Positions 9,756 to 17,893 of a DNA stretch of 64,000 nt are shown here, one piece after another. The translations under genes were made by a program, and so were the position numbers. The stretch is from Thalassobium sp. GTDB lineage: Bacteria; Pseudomonadota; Gammaproteobacteria; Pseudomonadales; Oceanobacteraceae. The DNA lies in the NCBI GenBank assembly GCA_002733205.1, contig NVUW01000001.1, positions 434,001 through 498,000 of the forward strand, in the 5' to 3' direction. Numbering within the stretch: position 1 is the stretch's first letter; every line of letters begins with the position of its first letter. The notes below the pieces were generated by a model. It saw only the letters and a program-made list of their open reading frames with translations, searched no databases and was not told where the DNA came from.

Positions 9756-10592
9756 ATGGCAGATTTTCCTCTGTTGCTGGAACCGGAAGCGCTGGCGGCG
9801 CAATTACCGCTGACAGCCGCTCAGGGCAGCGTTCTGATTGTTGAGCAGGCAAAGTATGACGATTACCTGCAGCAGCATATTCCCGGTGCTGTACATCTGG
9901 ATTTCAAGCGTCTGCAGTGCAGCGGCCAGCCGGTACCCGGCAAGTTACCACCGGTTGAGCAGCTGTCCGAGGTTTTCAGCGCACTGGGGCTGACCCCGGA
10001 TACCCATGTTATTTGCTCTGACGATGAGGGCGGTGGCTGGGCCGGACGCCTGATCTGGGTGCTGGATATGATCGGCCACCCGCACTATTCCTATCTGAAC
10101 GGCGGCATCGTTGCCTGGCGCGACGCCGGCCTGCCAACCGAAAGTGGTGAATACAAAGTACAACCATCGGACTACCGGGTCGGCACGCTGCACCATGAAT
10201 TTGCACTGGATAAAGAGCAGATTATTGAACGTCTCGGTCAGCCGGATTTCGCCATCTGGGACGCCCGCTCAGCGGCGGAATACCGTGGTGAAAAAGTGAT
10301 TTCACAACGTGGCGGGCATATCCCCGGCGCGGTGAACTACGAATGGACGCTGGGTATGGATAAAGCCCGCGGCCTGCGCATCAACGAGCTGAACGGTTTC
10401 CGTCAGTTACTGTCTGATATGGGTATCGACAACAGCAAAGAAATCGCCACCCACTGCCAGACTCATCATCGCTCCGGCTTTACCTATCTGGTCGGAAAAA
10501 TTCTTGGCCTGAACATCAAAGGCTATGCCGGCTCCTGGTCTGAATGGGGCAATGACCCGGCCACTCCTGTCACCACTGGCAGCCAACCCTGA
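9756..10592 (+). CDS. rhdA: Thiosulfate sulfurtransferase (rhodanese) RhdA
   Basis: A two-domain cytoplasmic rhodanese that transfers sulfane sulfur to thiophilic acceptors and may serve Fe-S cluster or redox functions. The 278-residue product starts at the ATG at 9756 after GGCGGAG; a longer frame from 9711 is unlikely. The C-terminal domain carries the active-site loop CQTHHRS near residue 232, the unusual loop of the Azotobacter/Pseudomonas RhdA group. The N-terminal domain has the conserved DDEGGGWAGR segment and is the structural, inactive half. It precedes psd by 8 bases, probably one operon, as in Pseudomonas. Confidence 0.92.
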   Translation: MADFPLLLEPEALAAQLPLTAAQGSVLIVEQAKYDDYLQQHIPGAVHLDFKRLQCSGQPVPGKLPPVEQLSEVFSALGLTPDTHVICSDDEGGGWAGRLIWVLDMIGHPHYSYLNGGIVAWRDAGLPTESGEYKVQPSDYRVGTLHHEFALDKEQIIERLGQPDFAIWDARSAAEYRGEKVISQRGGHIPGAVNYEWTLGMDKARGLRINELNGFRQLLSDMGIDNSKEIATHCQTHHRSGFTYLVGKILGLNIKGYAGSWSEWGNDPATPVTTGSQP

Positions 10593-10600
10593 GGAATCCC

Positions 10601-11458
10601 ATGTCATTTAAAGAACAAGCTTTTATCGGCGCCCAGTACCTGTTGCCACAGCACCTGTTATCCCGTGCCGTTGGCTGGCTGGCCAGTTGTGAAACGTCGT
10701 GGATCAAGAATCCACTGATCCGTACCTTTATCGATCAGTACGATGTAAATATGAAGGAAGCACAGCGTAAAACGGCTGAAGAATTCCGCTGTTTTAATGA
10801 CTTTTTCACCCGCGAACTCGAAGACGGCGCACGCCCCCTCGCCAGCGGCGATGATGTAATCGTGTCACCGGCCGATGGCGCCGTATCTCAGCTGGGGCCG
10901 ATTGAAAACGGCCGTATTTTTCAGGCCAAAGGTCAGGATTACTCGCTGATTGAGTTGCTCGGTGGTGACACTCAGCGCGCCGAGCCTTTTATGGGCGGCG
11001 AATTTGCGACTATTTACCTGTCGCCAAAGGATTATCACCGTGTGCATATGCCAGTAACCGGTACCCTGCGTGAAGTGATTTATGTGCCGGGCGATTTGTT
11101 CTCAGTTAACAAAACCACCGCCGAAAATGTGCCGCGCCTGTTTGCCCGTAATGAGCGTCTGGTGGCTATTTTTGATACGGAACAGGGCCCGATGGCCATG
11201 GTCCTGGTTGGTGCCATGATTGTGGCCGCCATTGAAACCGTCTGGGCCGGATTAATCACTCCGCCGAAGCGAGAGTTAAAAGTAACGGACTTCAGCAATC
11301 CACAACCCACTACCCTGCAAAAGGGTGAAGAAATGGGCCGCTTCCTGCTGGGTTCTACCGTTGTGCTCTGCTTCGGTAAAGGCAAAATCGACTGGCTCGA
11401 TCAGCTGAAAGCGGACTCTCCGCTGCGCATGGGCGAAGCTATCGCCAAGGCTGATTGA
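10601..11458 (+). CDS. psd: Phosphatidylserine decarboxylase proenzyme
   Basis: Psd makes phosphatidylethanolamine from phosphatidylserine at the inner membrane. The 285-residue proenzyme cleaves itself at the LGST motif (FLLGSTVVLCFGKG near residue 250) to create the pyruvoyl cofactor on the serine. Other family marks are SPADGAVSQLG, the DYHRVHMPV segment, and ELLGG. The start codon has GAGGAA at good spacing and follows rhdA by 8 bases. An imperfect terminator hairpin follows at 11470-11495. Confidence 0.97.
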   Translation: MSFKEQAFIGAQYLLPQHLLSRAVGWLASCETSWIKNPLIRTFIDQYDVNMKEAQRKTAEEFRCFNDFFTRELEDGARPLASGDDVIVSPADGAVSQLGPIENGRIFQAKGQDYSLIELLGGDTQRAEPFMGGEFATIYLSPKDYHRVHMPVTGTLREVIYVPGDLFSVNKTTAENVPRLFARNERLVAIFDTEQGPMAMVLVGAMIVAAIETVWAGLITPPKRELKVTDFSNPQPTTLQKGEEMGRFLLGSTVVLCFGKGKIDWLDQLKADSPLRMGEAIAKAD

Positions 11459-11469
11459 TATTTCAGTCA

Positions 11470-11495
11470 ACTCCGGGTTGCATAAAACCCGGAGT
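11470..11495. terminator. Hairpin after psd, possible terminator
   Basis: A perfect 10-bp inverted repeat (ACTCCGGGTT / AACCCGGAGT) with a 6-base loop lies directly behind psd. No T-tract follows, so it may be a weak terminator or a transcript-end stabiliser. Confidence 0.5.
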
Positions 11496-11610
11496 GCCCT
11501 GACAATTCCTTACATTGCCTGAATGATGGCATAAGCCCTTCCCGCCGCGATTTTTTCCGCCGCTGAAATGGACCTTCTGACCTTTATTTATCTCCGTGTA
11601 AGGAAATACG

Positions 11611-12474
11611 ATGTTCAATCGTTTGCTCTCCGCTTTTACCCTGTTGTGCCTGTCTTTCTCCCCTTGTGCAGAAGAAGGCGGCATGACTGCCCAGCAATTC
11701 TGGGATTCTCTCAACCGCCAGAGCGGTGATATTCCACTGGCCGAAGCCGGTGCCACCCTGCATGTACCGCAGGACTTTTACTTCCTCGACGGCAATGACA
11801 GCGAGCGCGTACTGGTTGATGTCTGGGGCAATATGCCGGGCCAGAATGTCCTCGGCATGCTGTTTCCTGCCGATCAGACACCGTTTGATGACAATGCCTG
11901 GGCCGTTACCATCGAATATGAAGAAGAAGGCTACGTTTCGGATGAAGACGCCGCCGATATTGATTACCGCGAATTACTGCAACAGATGAAAGAAGACATC
12001 CGCACGGCCAGTAAAGAACGCGTATCCATGGGCTACGAGCCGATAGAGCTCATTGGTTGGGCCGCCTCACCCTATTACGACTCCAATGCTAAAAAACTGC
12101 ACTGGGCCAAAGAATTACGCTTTGGCGACGAGGAGCTGCACACCCTGAATTACAACATCCGCGTTCTGGGCCGAAAAGGGGTTCTGGTGCTCAACTTTAT
12201 TGCCGGTGTTGATCAGCTGAGCACCATCGAAAGCAATCTGAGTACCGTATTGAATATCGCTGAATTCGATCAGGGATCAACCTACTCTGACTTCAACCCT
12301 GACATGGACAAAGTCGCCGCCTACGGTCTGGGGGCCCTGATTACCGGCAAAGTACTGGCCAAGACCGGCTTTCTCGCTCTGGCGCTGGTATTTCTGAAGA
12401 AGTTCGGCATTTTTATCGTGCTCGGCCTGGCCGCACTGGGACGCAAACTGTTCAGCCGTAACAAAGAAGCCTGA
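11611..12474 (+). CDS. DUF2167-family membrane protein
   Basis: A 287-residue exported protein: a signal peptide (about residues 1-20, MFNRLLSAFTLLCLSF), a soluble extracytoplasmic domain (about 25-235) and one or two C-terminal hydrophobic segments (about 240-280) ending in a basic tail RKLFSRNKEA. The pattern ADQTPFDDNAWAVTIEYEEEG ... IGWAASPYYDSNAKKLHWAKEL identifies the DUF2167 family of unknown function, one-per-genome in many proteobacteria. It stands between psd and a small acetyltransferase with its own upstream region (11496-11610). Membrane location is inferred from hydrophobicity; no function can be assigned. Confidence 0.82.
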   Translation: MFNRLLSAFTLLCLSFSPCAEEGGMTAQQFWDSLNRQSGDIPLAEAGATLHVPQDFYFLDGNDSERVLVDVWGNMPGQNVLGMLFPADQTPFDDNAWAVTIEYEEEGYVSDEDAADIDYRELLQQMKEDIRTASKERVSMGYEPIELIGWAASPYYDSNAKKLHWAKELRFGDEELHTLNYNIRVLGRKGVLVLNFIAGVDQLSTIESNLSTVLNIAEFDQGSTYSDFNPDMDKVAAYGLGALITGKVLAKTGFLALALVFLKKFGIFIVLGLAALGRKLFSRNKEA

Positions 12475-12712
12475 TGATTACCGGGCAGCGTTCTGCATAC
12501 GCTGCCTGCCCTCCACACTGCGCACGCCACCCAGGCCCAATTGGACAAAGTGCGAAGTTCAACACCGCTTTACGCAGATCTGCGCGTTATCATGACTAAC
12601 GGCAACAATGCCCACTCTTTTATCAATAATAATCTGGGCAGCCCGCCTGCCTGAGGGGTAAGCTGTTGCCTCATTGATCAGTTTATGAATTACGCTAACG
12701 ACGGAATACACG

Positions 12713-13186
12713 ATGTATATCGACACGGCTTCAACTTCTGATATTTCCGCCCTCTGTGATCTGGCAGCCATGCTGGAACCAGCGGAAGGGGACTTTTTCG
12801 GGCGTCGCCATCAACAGGTTCGACGGCTGGGTAATCTGCTGCTGGCCAAAGAACACGCGCACGTGCTCTGCATCCGTCATCAGGACGAAATCATCGCCAT
12901 GCTGACCATGAGCAGCACCAACCCCGGCAGTGAGCAGCCAGCCATCATGCAGCTGAATGAAATCGTCGTACAACCGTCTTACCGTAATCAGGGTGCAGCC
13001 AGCACGCTGCTACACGCAGCGATCACTCAGGCCCGGCAAGCCGGCTGGGGGAAAATCACCGTACTGCTGACCGATATCAGCCAGCAGGCACAGCAGCAGC
13101 TGTCGCGCTTTGGTTTTGTCCACACCGCAGGCCAACAAATGCAACTGAACCTGAAAGCCGGTAAGACGGCGTTATCGGTCGCCTGA
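12713..13186 (+). CDS. GNAT-family acetyltransferase
   Basis: A 157-residue protein with the GNAT acyl-CoA-binding core: IMQLNEIVVQPSYRNQGAAS gives the beta4 strand and the Q/RxxGxA pyrophosphate loop near residues 80-100. The C-terminal half (SRFGFVHTAGQQMQL) completes the fold. The substrate (small molecule or protein amine) cannot be predicted. The stop codon lies one base from the convergent stop of epmA. The 238-base region upstream carries a short GCAGCG/CGCTGC hairpin at 12485-12505 and nothing else recognisable. Confidence 0.8.
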   Translation: MYIDTASTSDISALCDLAAMLEPAEGDFFGRRHQQVRRLGNLLLAKEHAHVLCIRHQDEIIAMLTMSSTNPGSEQPAIMQLNEIVVQPSYRNQGAASTLLHAAITQARQAGWGKITVLLTDISQQAQQQLSRFGFVHTAGQQMQLNLKAGKTALSVA

Positions 13187-13187
13187 T

Positions 13188-14111
13188 TCAGGCCCGCAGC
13201 CAGTCAAAACTCAACACATCGGCAATGTTGCCGGTGTTCTGAATAATCATCAGCAAACGATCCAGCCCCATCGCCACGCCGGCACATTCCGGCAGGCCGT
13301 ATTCCAGCGCCGCCAGCAGATATTCATCGACCGGACGCCCGTCCGCTTCCCGCGTAAAGCGTCGGCGCTGCTCATCCACATCGGTCAGCTCATGATAACC
13401 ATTGGCCAGTTCTGCGCCGTTAAAATACAACTCAAACCGCTGCGCAACCGGAATGCCTTCGGCATTGGCGGCTACCTTAGCCAGCGCCGCCTGTGAGGCC
13501 GGAAACCCATCGATAAATACCAGCGTATCGGCCGGCAGGGATGGCTCAACCTGATGGCTCATAATCACATCCAGCCACCCGTCGCGGCTCAGCTGCAGAT
13601 CCTGTCCTGCCAGTTGCTGGCCCAGCACAGCAATCTGCTCATCACTGGCAGAATGAACGTCCAGCCCGGCGTAACCTTTCATGGCCTCGTCATAGCTCAG
13701 GTTAAGCCGTGGCAATTGCGGGTAACGGGCTGATAATAGCCGCGTAACAAGCTCTGCAACTTCATCCATCAGCCGACGGTGATCAAAGCCCACCCTGTAC
13801 CATTCCAGCATGCTGAATTCCGGGTTATGGCGCCGCCCGGCTTCGCCGCGGCGAAACACCCGGGCAATCTGAAAAATATCGCCACTGCCTGCACACAACA
13901 AACGCTTCATCGCGTACTCCGGCGAGGTATGCAGCCAGCGCTGTTCGGTGGTGCACATGGGTTCGATATTAGGATCAGACACGGGAGCCGCCGCGAGCAC
14001 CGGCGTTTCCACTTCGAGTACATTGCGCTGGGCAAAAAACTGCCGGATCTGCTGATTCAACCGCGCACGCGCACGTAAAGCCTGAATATCTGCGGAGGGT
14101 TGCCAGTTCAT
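13188..14111 (-). CDS. epmA: EF-P--(R)-beta-lysine ligase EpmA
   Basis: EpmA (GenX/PoxA/YjeA) is a truncated class II lysyl-tRNA synthetase paralogue that attaches (R)-beta-lysine to the conserved lysine of elongation factor P. The 307-residue product has only the catalytic core, without the N-terminal anticodon-binding domain. Class II motifs are visible: motif 2 in DIFQIARVFRRGEAGRRHNPEF and motif 3 in GVAMGLDRLLMI. It lies 74 bases behind efp, with a rho-independent terminator for efp in between, so it is probably expressed partly by read-through or from its own promoter. Together with epmB next door this gives the beta-lysylation pathway. Confidence 0.95.
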   Translation of the reverse strand: MNWQPSADIQALRARARLNQQIRQFFAQRNVLEVETPVLAAAPVSDPNIEPMCTTEQRWLHTSPEYAMKRLLCAGSGDIFQIARVFRRGEAGRRHNPEFSMLEWYRVGFDHRRLMDEVAELVTRLLSARYPQLPRLNLSYDEAMKGYAGLDVHSASDEQIAVLGQQLAGQDLQLSRDGWLDVIMSHQVEPSLPADTLVFIDGFPASQAALAKVAANAEGIPVAQRFELYFNGAELANGYHELTDVDEQRRRFTREADGRPVDEYLLAALEYGLPECAGVAMGLDRLLMIIQNTGNIADVLSFDWLRA

Positions 14112-14142
14112 AACATTCCTGTGATCGCGCCCGGACGGGCAT

Positions 14143-14166
14143 AAAAAAGGGAGCCGCCAAGCTCCC
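14143..14166 (-). terminator. Rho-independent terminator behind efp
   Basis: Read on the minus strand, GGGAGC and GCTCCC form a 6-bp stem with loop TTGGCG, followed at once by T6. It lies between efp and epmA and should reduce epmA transcription relative to the highly used efp. Confidence 0.8.
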
Positions 14167-14185
14167 GGGTGCTGCGCTGAAGGAA

Positions 14186-14752
14186 TCAGGCGCGGCTGAC
14201 GTAATCACCGCTGCGGGTGTCGATACGCAGCTTGTCGCCAATATTAATGAACAGCGGCACCTTCACCACCGCACCGGTGGTCAGCGTCGCCGGTTTATTC
14301 CCGCCCTGAGCCGTATCGCCTTTCAGACCCGGATCGGTTTCTACCACTTCCAGTTCAACAAAGTTTGGCGGAGCCACCGTCAGTACCGCGCCGTTAAACA
14401 GCGTGATGGTGTAAATTTCCTGCTCTTTCAGCCACTTAACGGTATCGCCCAGCGCTTCCTGTGATGCCGCATGCTGCTCGAAAGAGCCATCGGTCGCCAT
14501 AAAATGCCAGAACTCACCATCGTTATAGAGATACTCCATATCGAGCTCCATAACATCCGCACCTTCCAGTGAATCTCCCGACTTGAAGGTTTTTTCCACT
14601 ACCCGGCCGTTGCGCAGGTTGCGCAGCTTTACGCGGTTAAACGCCTGACCTTTACCCGGTTTAACGTAATCGTTATCCAGAATGGAACAGGGCTCGCCAT
14701 CGAACATGACTTTAAGACCTGATTTAAATTCGTTGGTAGAATAATTCGCCAT
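14186..14752 (-). CDS. efp: Elongation factor P
   Basis: EF-P binds stalled ribosomes and rescues polyproline synthesis. The 188-residue product is full length. The modification loop reads KPGKGQ with the acceptor lysine at position 34, the signature of the beta-lysylated type rather than the arginine of EarP/rhamnosylated EF-P. Three beta-barrel domains follow; the C-terminus ends [13 protein letters not shown]. It is divergent from epmB by 47 bases and precedes epmA, so all modification partners found here surround their substrate. Confidence 0.97.
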   Translation of the reverse strand: MANYSTNEFKSGLKVMFDGEPCSILDNDYVKPGKGQAFNRVKLRNLRNGRVVEKTFKSGDSLEGADVMELDMEYLYNDGEFWHFMATDGSFEQHAASQEALGDTVKWLKEQEIYTITLFNGAVLTVAPPNFVELEVVETDPGLKGDTAQGGNKPATLTTGAVVKVPLFINIGDKLRIDTRSGDYVSRA

Positions 14753-14799
14753 GTAATAACCCGTTCTAAATTAATCGCTTCTTAGGAATTCATATCAAG

Positions 14800-15822
14800 T
14801 TGCCTATCATAACGCGATCTGCCGCCGCTGTTGAGGCCGAAGACTGGCAGCAGATTCTGGCGCAGTCATTCCGCCGCCCACAAGCACTGCTGGAATACCT
14901 CAATTTGCCACTGTCAGAGCTGCCGCAACGCCTGCAGGCCTGCGACGAGTTCAGCATGCTGGTGCCACGCCCCTATGCTGCGCAAATGCAGCCTGGCGAT
15001 GCGGACGACCCGCTGCTGCTGCAGGTATTACCTCAGGCGACAGAAAATGAACATCGGCCCGGCTACATCACCGATCCTCTGGCCGAAAAAGACACCAACA
15101 TTCAGCCCGGTATCATTCATAAATACCGCGGCCGCATTTTGCTGCTCGCCACCGCAGGCTGTGCGGTCAACTGCCGCTATTGTTTCCGCCGTCATTTTGC
15201 CTACGCGGACAATCGCATCGGCCGTAAGCAATGGGCCGAAGCTCTGGCTTACGTTGCCGCCGATGCCGGTATCAGTGAAGTCATTCTCAGCGGTGGCGAT
15301 CCCTTGTTGTTGCAGGATGAGGCACTGCAGGAGCTGATTCATCTGATCGAAGACATCCCCCATGTCCGTCGTCTGCGCATTCATACGCGCCTGCCGGTGG
15401 TGATCCCGCAACGTCTGACAACCGCCCTGCAAGAGATGCTGCACAACAGCCGCCTGCAGACCAGCATCGTTGTGCATATCAACCATCCCAATGAATTAAG
15501 CGAGGCTCACCGCCAGCCGTTGCAGGCTCTGCGTCAGAGTGGCACCACATTGCTGAACCAAGCGGTATTACTGAGAAAAGTGAACAATAACCTCGGTATT
15601 CTGTCTGATTTAAGCGAACGGTTGTTTGAATTTGGAGTGCTGCCTTATTACCTTCACCTGCTCGATTCCGTCCGGGGAGCTCACCACTTCGACGTCAGCG
15701 AACAGGAAGCCGTTTTTCTGTACCGGCAACTGCTTGCTGAACTACCTGGTTATCTGGTTCCGCGCCTGGTTCGCGAGGAGGCTGGCAAAGCGAACAAGTC
15801 ACCAATCAACCTCGACAGGTAA
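14800..15822 (+). CDS. epmB: EF-P beta-lysylation protein EpmB (lysine 2,3-aminomutase)
   Basis: EpmB is a radical SAM, PLP-dependent enzyme that converts (S)-alpha-lysine to (R)-beta-lysine for EpmA. The 340-residue product has the CX3CX2C cluster motif (CAVNCRYCFRRHF near residue 125), the SGGDPLLL motif near 170, and the FGVLPYYLHLLD region that contributes to the family signature. The apparent start is a TTG at 14800 with an AGGAA about 12 bases upstream; no in-frame ATG fits. It faces away from efp across a 47-base shared promoter region. The start codon is the only uncertain part. Confidence 0.93.
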   Translation: MPIITRSAAAVEAEDWQQILAQSFRRPQALLEYLNLPLSELPQRLQACDEFSMLVPRPYAAQMQPGDADDPLLLQVLPQATENEHRPGYITDPLAEKDTNIQPGIIHKYRGRILLLATAGCAVNCRYCFRRHFAYADNRIGRKQWAEALAYVAADAGISEVILSGGDPLLLQDEALQELIHLIEDIPHVRRLRIHTRLPVVIPQRLTTALQEMLHNSRLQTSIVVHINHPNELSEAHRQPLQALRQSGTTLLNQAVLLRKVNNNLGILSDLSERLFEFGVLPYYLHLLDSVRGAHHFDVSEQEAVFLYRQLLAELPGYLVPRLVREEAGKANKSPINLDR

Positions 15823-15957
15823 ACGGATATTGCCTATAAGGAAGTAGGCTTTTGCTATGAATCACATGCACTTACGGCAAAGTCGCTATACTGTGTGTGA
15901 GGTTCGGCAAAAATCCGCCGGATGAAGAAACATTGGCTTAATCAACAGCAGGATTGC

Positions 15958-17778
15958 ATGGAAAGCCCGAAAACGCCGATCAAACTGCACATACCGACAA
16001 CGCCTCTCGCGCAGCCATCCTTTTGCGCGGGTAATGTTGAGGGTGTCACCCAGTGGGCCAAAGAATTACCGATGGCCAACACCGGTGAAGCTGCACGCCA
16101 GTTGTATCAGGCCATCCGTGAACTGAATCAATGGAATACCGACCCGCTGTTGCGCTTTAAAGTGCTGGAAGTGGTGCGCCCGTATATCTATTCCATCTGC
16201 ACGCTGTTGAACAAACATTTTCTGCAATCGTCGATCTCACTGAACGATAAGCAGCTCAAAATCGCAAACCTCAGCCAGGCGATGCAAGGGCATCTGGCTA
16301 CCGGCTATAAGATGGTTGTTGCACACAGCATCAGCCGTGTAGCACCGGCCGATAAGCCTTCAAAAATTGTGACACTGGCCATCCACCGGGCAATATCGGA
16401 TACCAACCAAACCATATTACGTGCCTTTCAGCTTTATTGTCAGCCGCCGGAACACGCGTGGCTGGAAGTGAATCAACTGTATCTTCTGGCTGAAATGCAC
16501 AAGCTGCTGACCTTTAAAGTCAGCGATCGTCAGACGCGTTTTTTATCCACATCCACCATTCAGGATGTGTATATCCGCGCTCACCTGCTGGGCACTGCCA
16601 AACCGAACAATCTGCGTCAGCAAGATCTGGCTCAGCTCTACGATGCCAGCGAACTGTGGGCCGAATTTGCATCGCTGTCTGCCGCCGATGACGAAAGTGC
16701 ACTGTTTATTATTAACCTGCATCGTGACCGTCCGGGGCAGTATCGTCAGCATTTGCGCGATGCGCAAAAACCATTATTCCGCAGTCTGAACACCGCCAAA
16801 CTGGTTCAGGCTCTTAAACATTGGGCCGCCAACCCTAATGGCGCTCACCAGATTACCGTACCGGGCAAACTCAGCGACAATTTGCTGTCCCATGCCATTC
16901 AATCCTGGGGTATCCACTGGCAACGCTCTTTCCGCCGCGCCCAGACCGAAGGTCAGCTGCGCATTTGCATTGGCCTTTCGGCCACGCATTATTACAGTGG
17001 TGGTCAGCAGGACTTTGAAAAAACACTGGCCTCGGTTAAGCCCAAAACGCTGGAAGGTGAAAGTAGTGAGCGCAGTGTCGATGTAGGCAAAGCCAGCAGC
17101 GAAGGCGATGTCTGGGCCAATGCGTTTGATGCCGGAGGCGCACGTATTGCCGAAAATGCCGCAATGAATATTGATGCTATTGAATTCATCAACAAGCACA
17201 AAGCTCAGGATCAAGACAGCGAAGAAGAAACCACGAAATATCCGGCGCATCAGGTCAACCTGATCAACACCAGCCCCGGCGGTTACTGTATACACTGGAG
17301 TGGCGATGTACCGGCCAGTATTCAGGCCGGTGAATTACTGGGCATTCAGGAGCGCGGAGTCAAACACTGGTCGATCGGTGTTATCCGCTGGATCCGTCAT
17401 CTGCGCGATCAGGGCACACAACTGGGGGTAGAGTTACTGGCCCCGAAAGCCGAAGTCGGCGCCGCGCGCTTGCTGCAGAAAACCGGCAGCAATGGCCCTT
17501 TTATGCGGGCACTGCTGTTACCGGCCATCAAGGCCATCGCGCAGCCGGCCACATTACTGCTGCCACGCATTCCATTTCGTACAGGCAATAAAGTGGAATT
17601 AATGTATCCTGAGATTCAGGGACGTTACCAGCTGACCAAACGGCTGACATCGACCAGTAGTTTCAGTCAATTCCAGTTCCGCGGTGCCGGTGCAACCAGT
17701 CAGCCCCAATCATCAGGAATGCAGCAGACGCCAGGATTAGGCGAAGACGATTTCGACTCCATCTGGAACAAACTCTGA
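15958..17778 (+). CDS. FimX-neighbour protein with C-terminal PilZ-like domain
   Basis: A 606-residue cytoplasmic protein of no assigned function. The first two thirds (about residues 40-400) are alpha-helical by composition, without a motif I can name. A PilZ-like domain lies at about 425-520: VNLINTSPGG fits the (D/N)xSxxG motif and GVIRWIRHLRDQGTQLGVELL fits the second PilZ strand set. The RxxxR c-di-GMP motif that normally stands just before is not visible. The last 30 residues are glutamine/serine rich. I start at the ATG at 15958 after AGCAGGA; an upstream ATG at 15922 adds 12 residues. It sits directly before fimX, the position of an unnamed gene (PA4958, from memory) in Pseudomonas, so a role with FimX in type IV pilus or c-di-GMP control is a reasonable guess. 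Confidence 0.75.
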   Translation: MESPKTPIKLHIPTTPLAQPSFCAGNVEGVTQWAKELPMANTGEAARQLYQAIRELNQWNTDPLLRFKVLEVVRPYIYSICTLLNKHFLQSSISLNDKQLKIANLSQAMQGHLATGYKMVVAHSISRVAPADKPSKIVTLAIHRAISDTNQTILRAFQLYCQPPEHAWLEVNQLYLLAEMHKLLTFKVSDRQTRFLSTSTIQDVYIRAHLLGTAKPNNLRQQDLAQLYDASELWAEFASLSAADDESALFIINLHRDRPGQYRQHLRDAQKPLFRSLNTAKLVQALKHWAANPNGAHQITVPGKLSDNLLSHAIQSWGIHWQRSFRRAQTEGQLRICIGLSATHYYSGGQQDFEKTLASVKPKTLEGESSERSVDVGKASSEGDVWANAFDAGGARIAENAAMNIDAIEFINKHKAQDQDSEEETTKYPAHQVNLINTSPGGYCIHWSGDVPASIQAGELLGIQERGVKHWSIGVIRWIRHLRDQGTQLGVELLAPKAEVGAARLLQKTGSNGPFMRALLLPAIKAIAQPATLLLPRIPFRTGNKVELMYPEIQGRYQLTKRLTSTSSFSQFQFRGAGATSQPQSSGMQQTPGLGEDDFDSIWNKL

Positions 17779-17862
17779 TCAGATATCCCGCATCTGATCA
17801 TTTTGTAACGCCCCACTGACTGTTTTGTCACTCCTGGTCATTTTTTTTTCGCAGACGGGCTC

Positions 17863-17868
17863 TATAAT
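17863..17868 (+). promoter_or_regulatory. Candidate -10 element upstream of fimX
   Basis: A perfect TATAAT lies 26 bases before the fimX start, in the 115-base gap after the PilZ-like gene. No good -35 hexamer is present at 16-18 bases spacing (the region is T-rich), so this is only a candidate. Confidence 0.35.
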
Positions 17869-17893
17869 CGCTTTTTATTTACCAGAGGTTGGC

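Noticed and set aside
9990..10040. A cysteine in the first rhodanese domain (CSDDEGGGW) as a second active site
   Set aside because: By alignment with RhdA the cysteine is displaced from the catalytic position, so the N-terminal half remains the inactive one.
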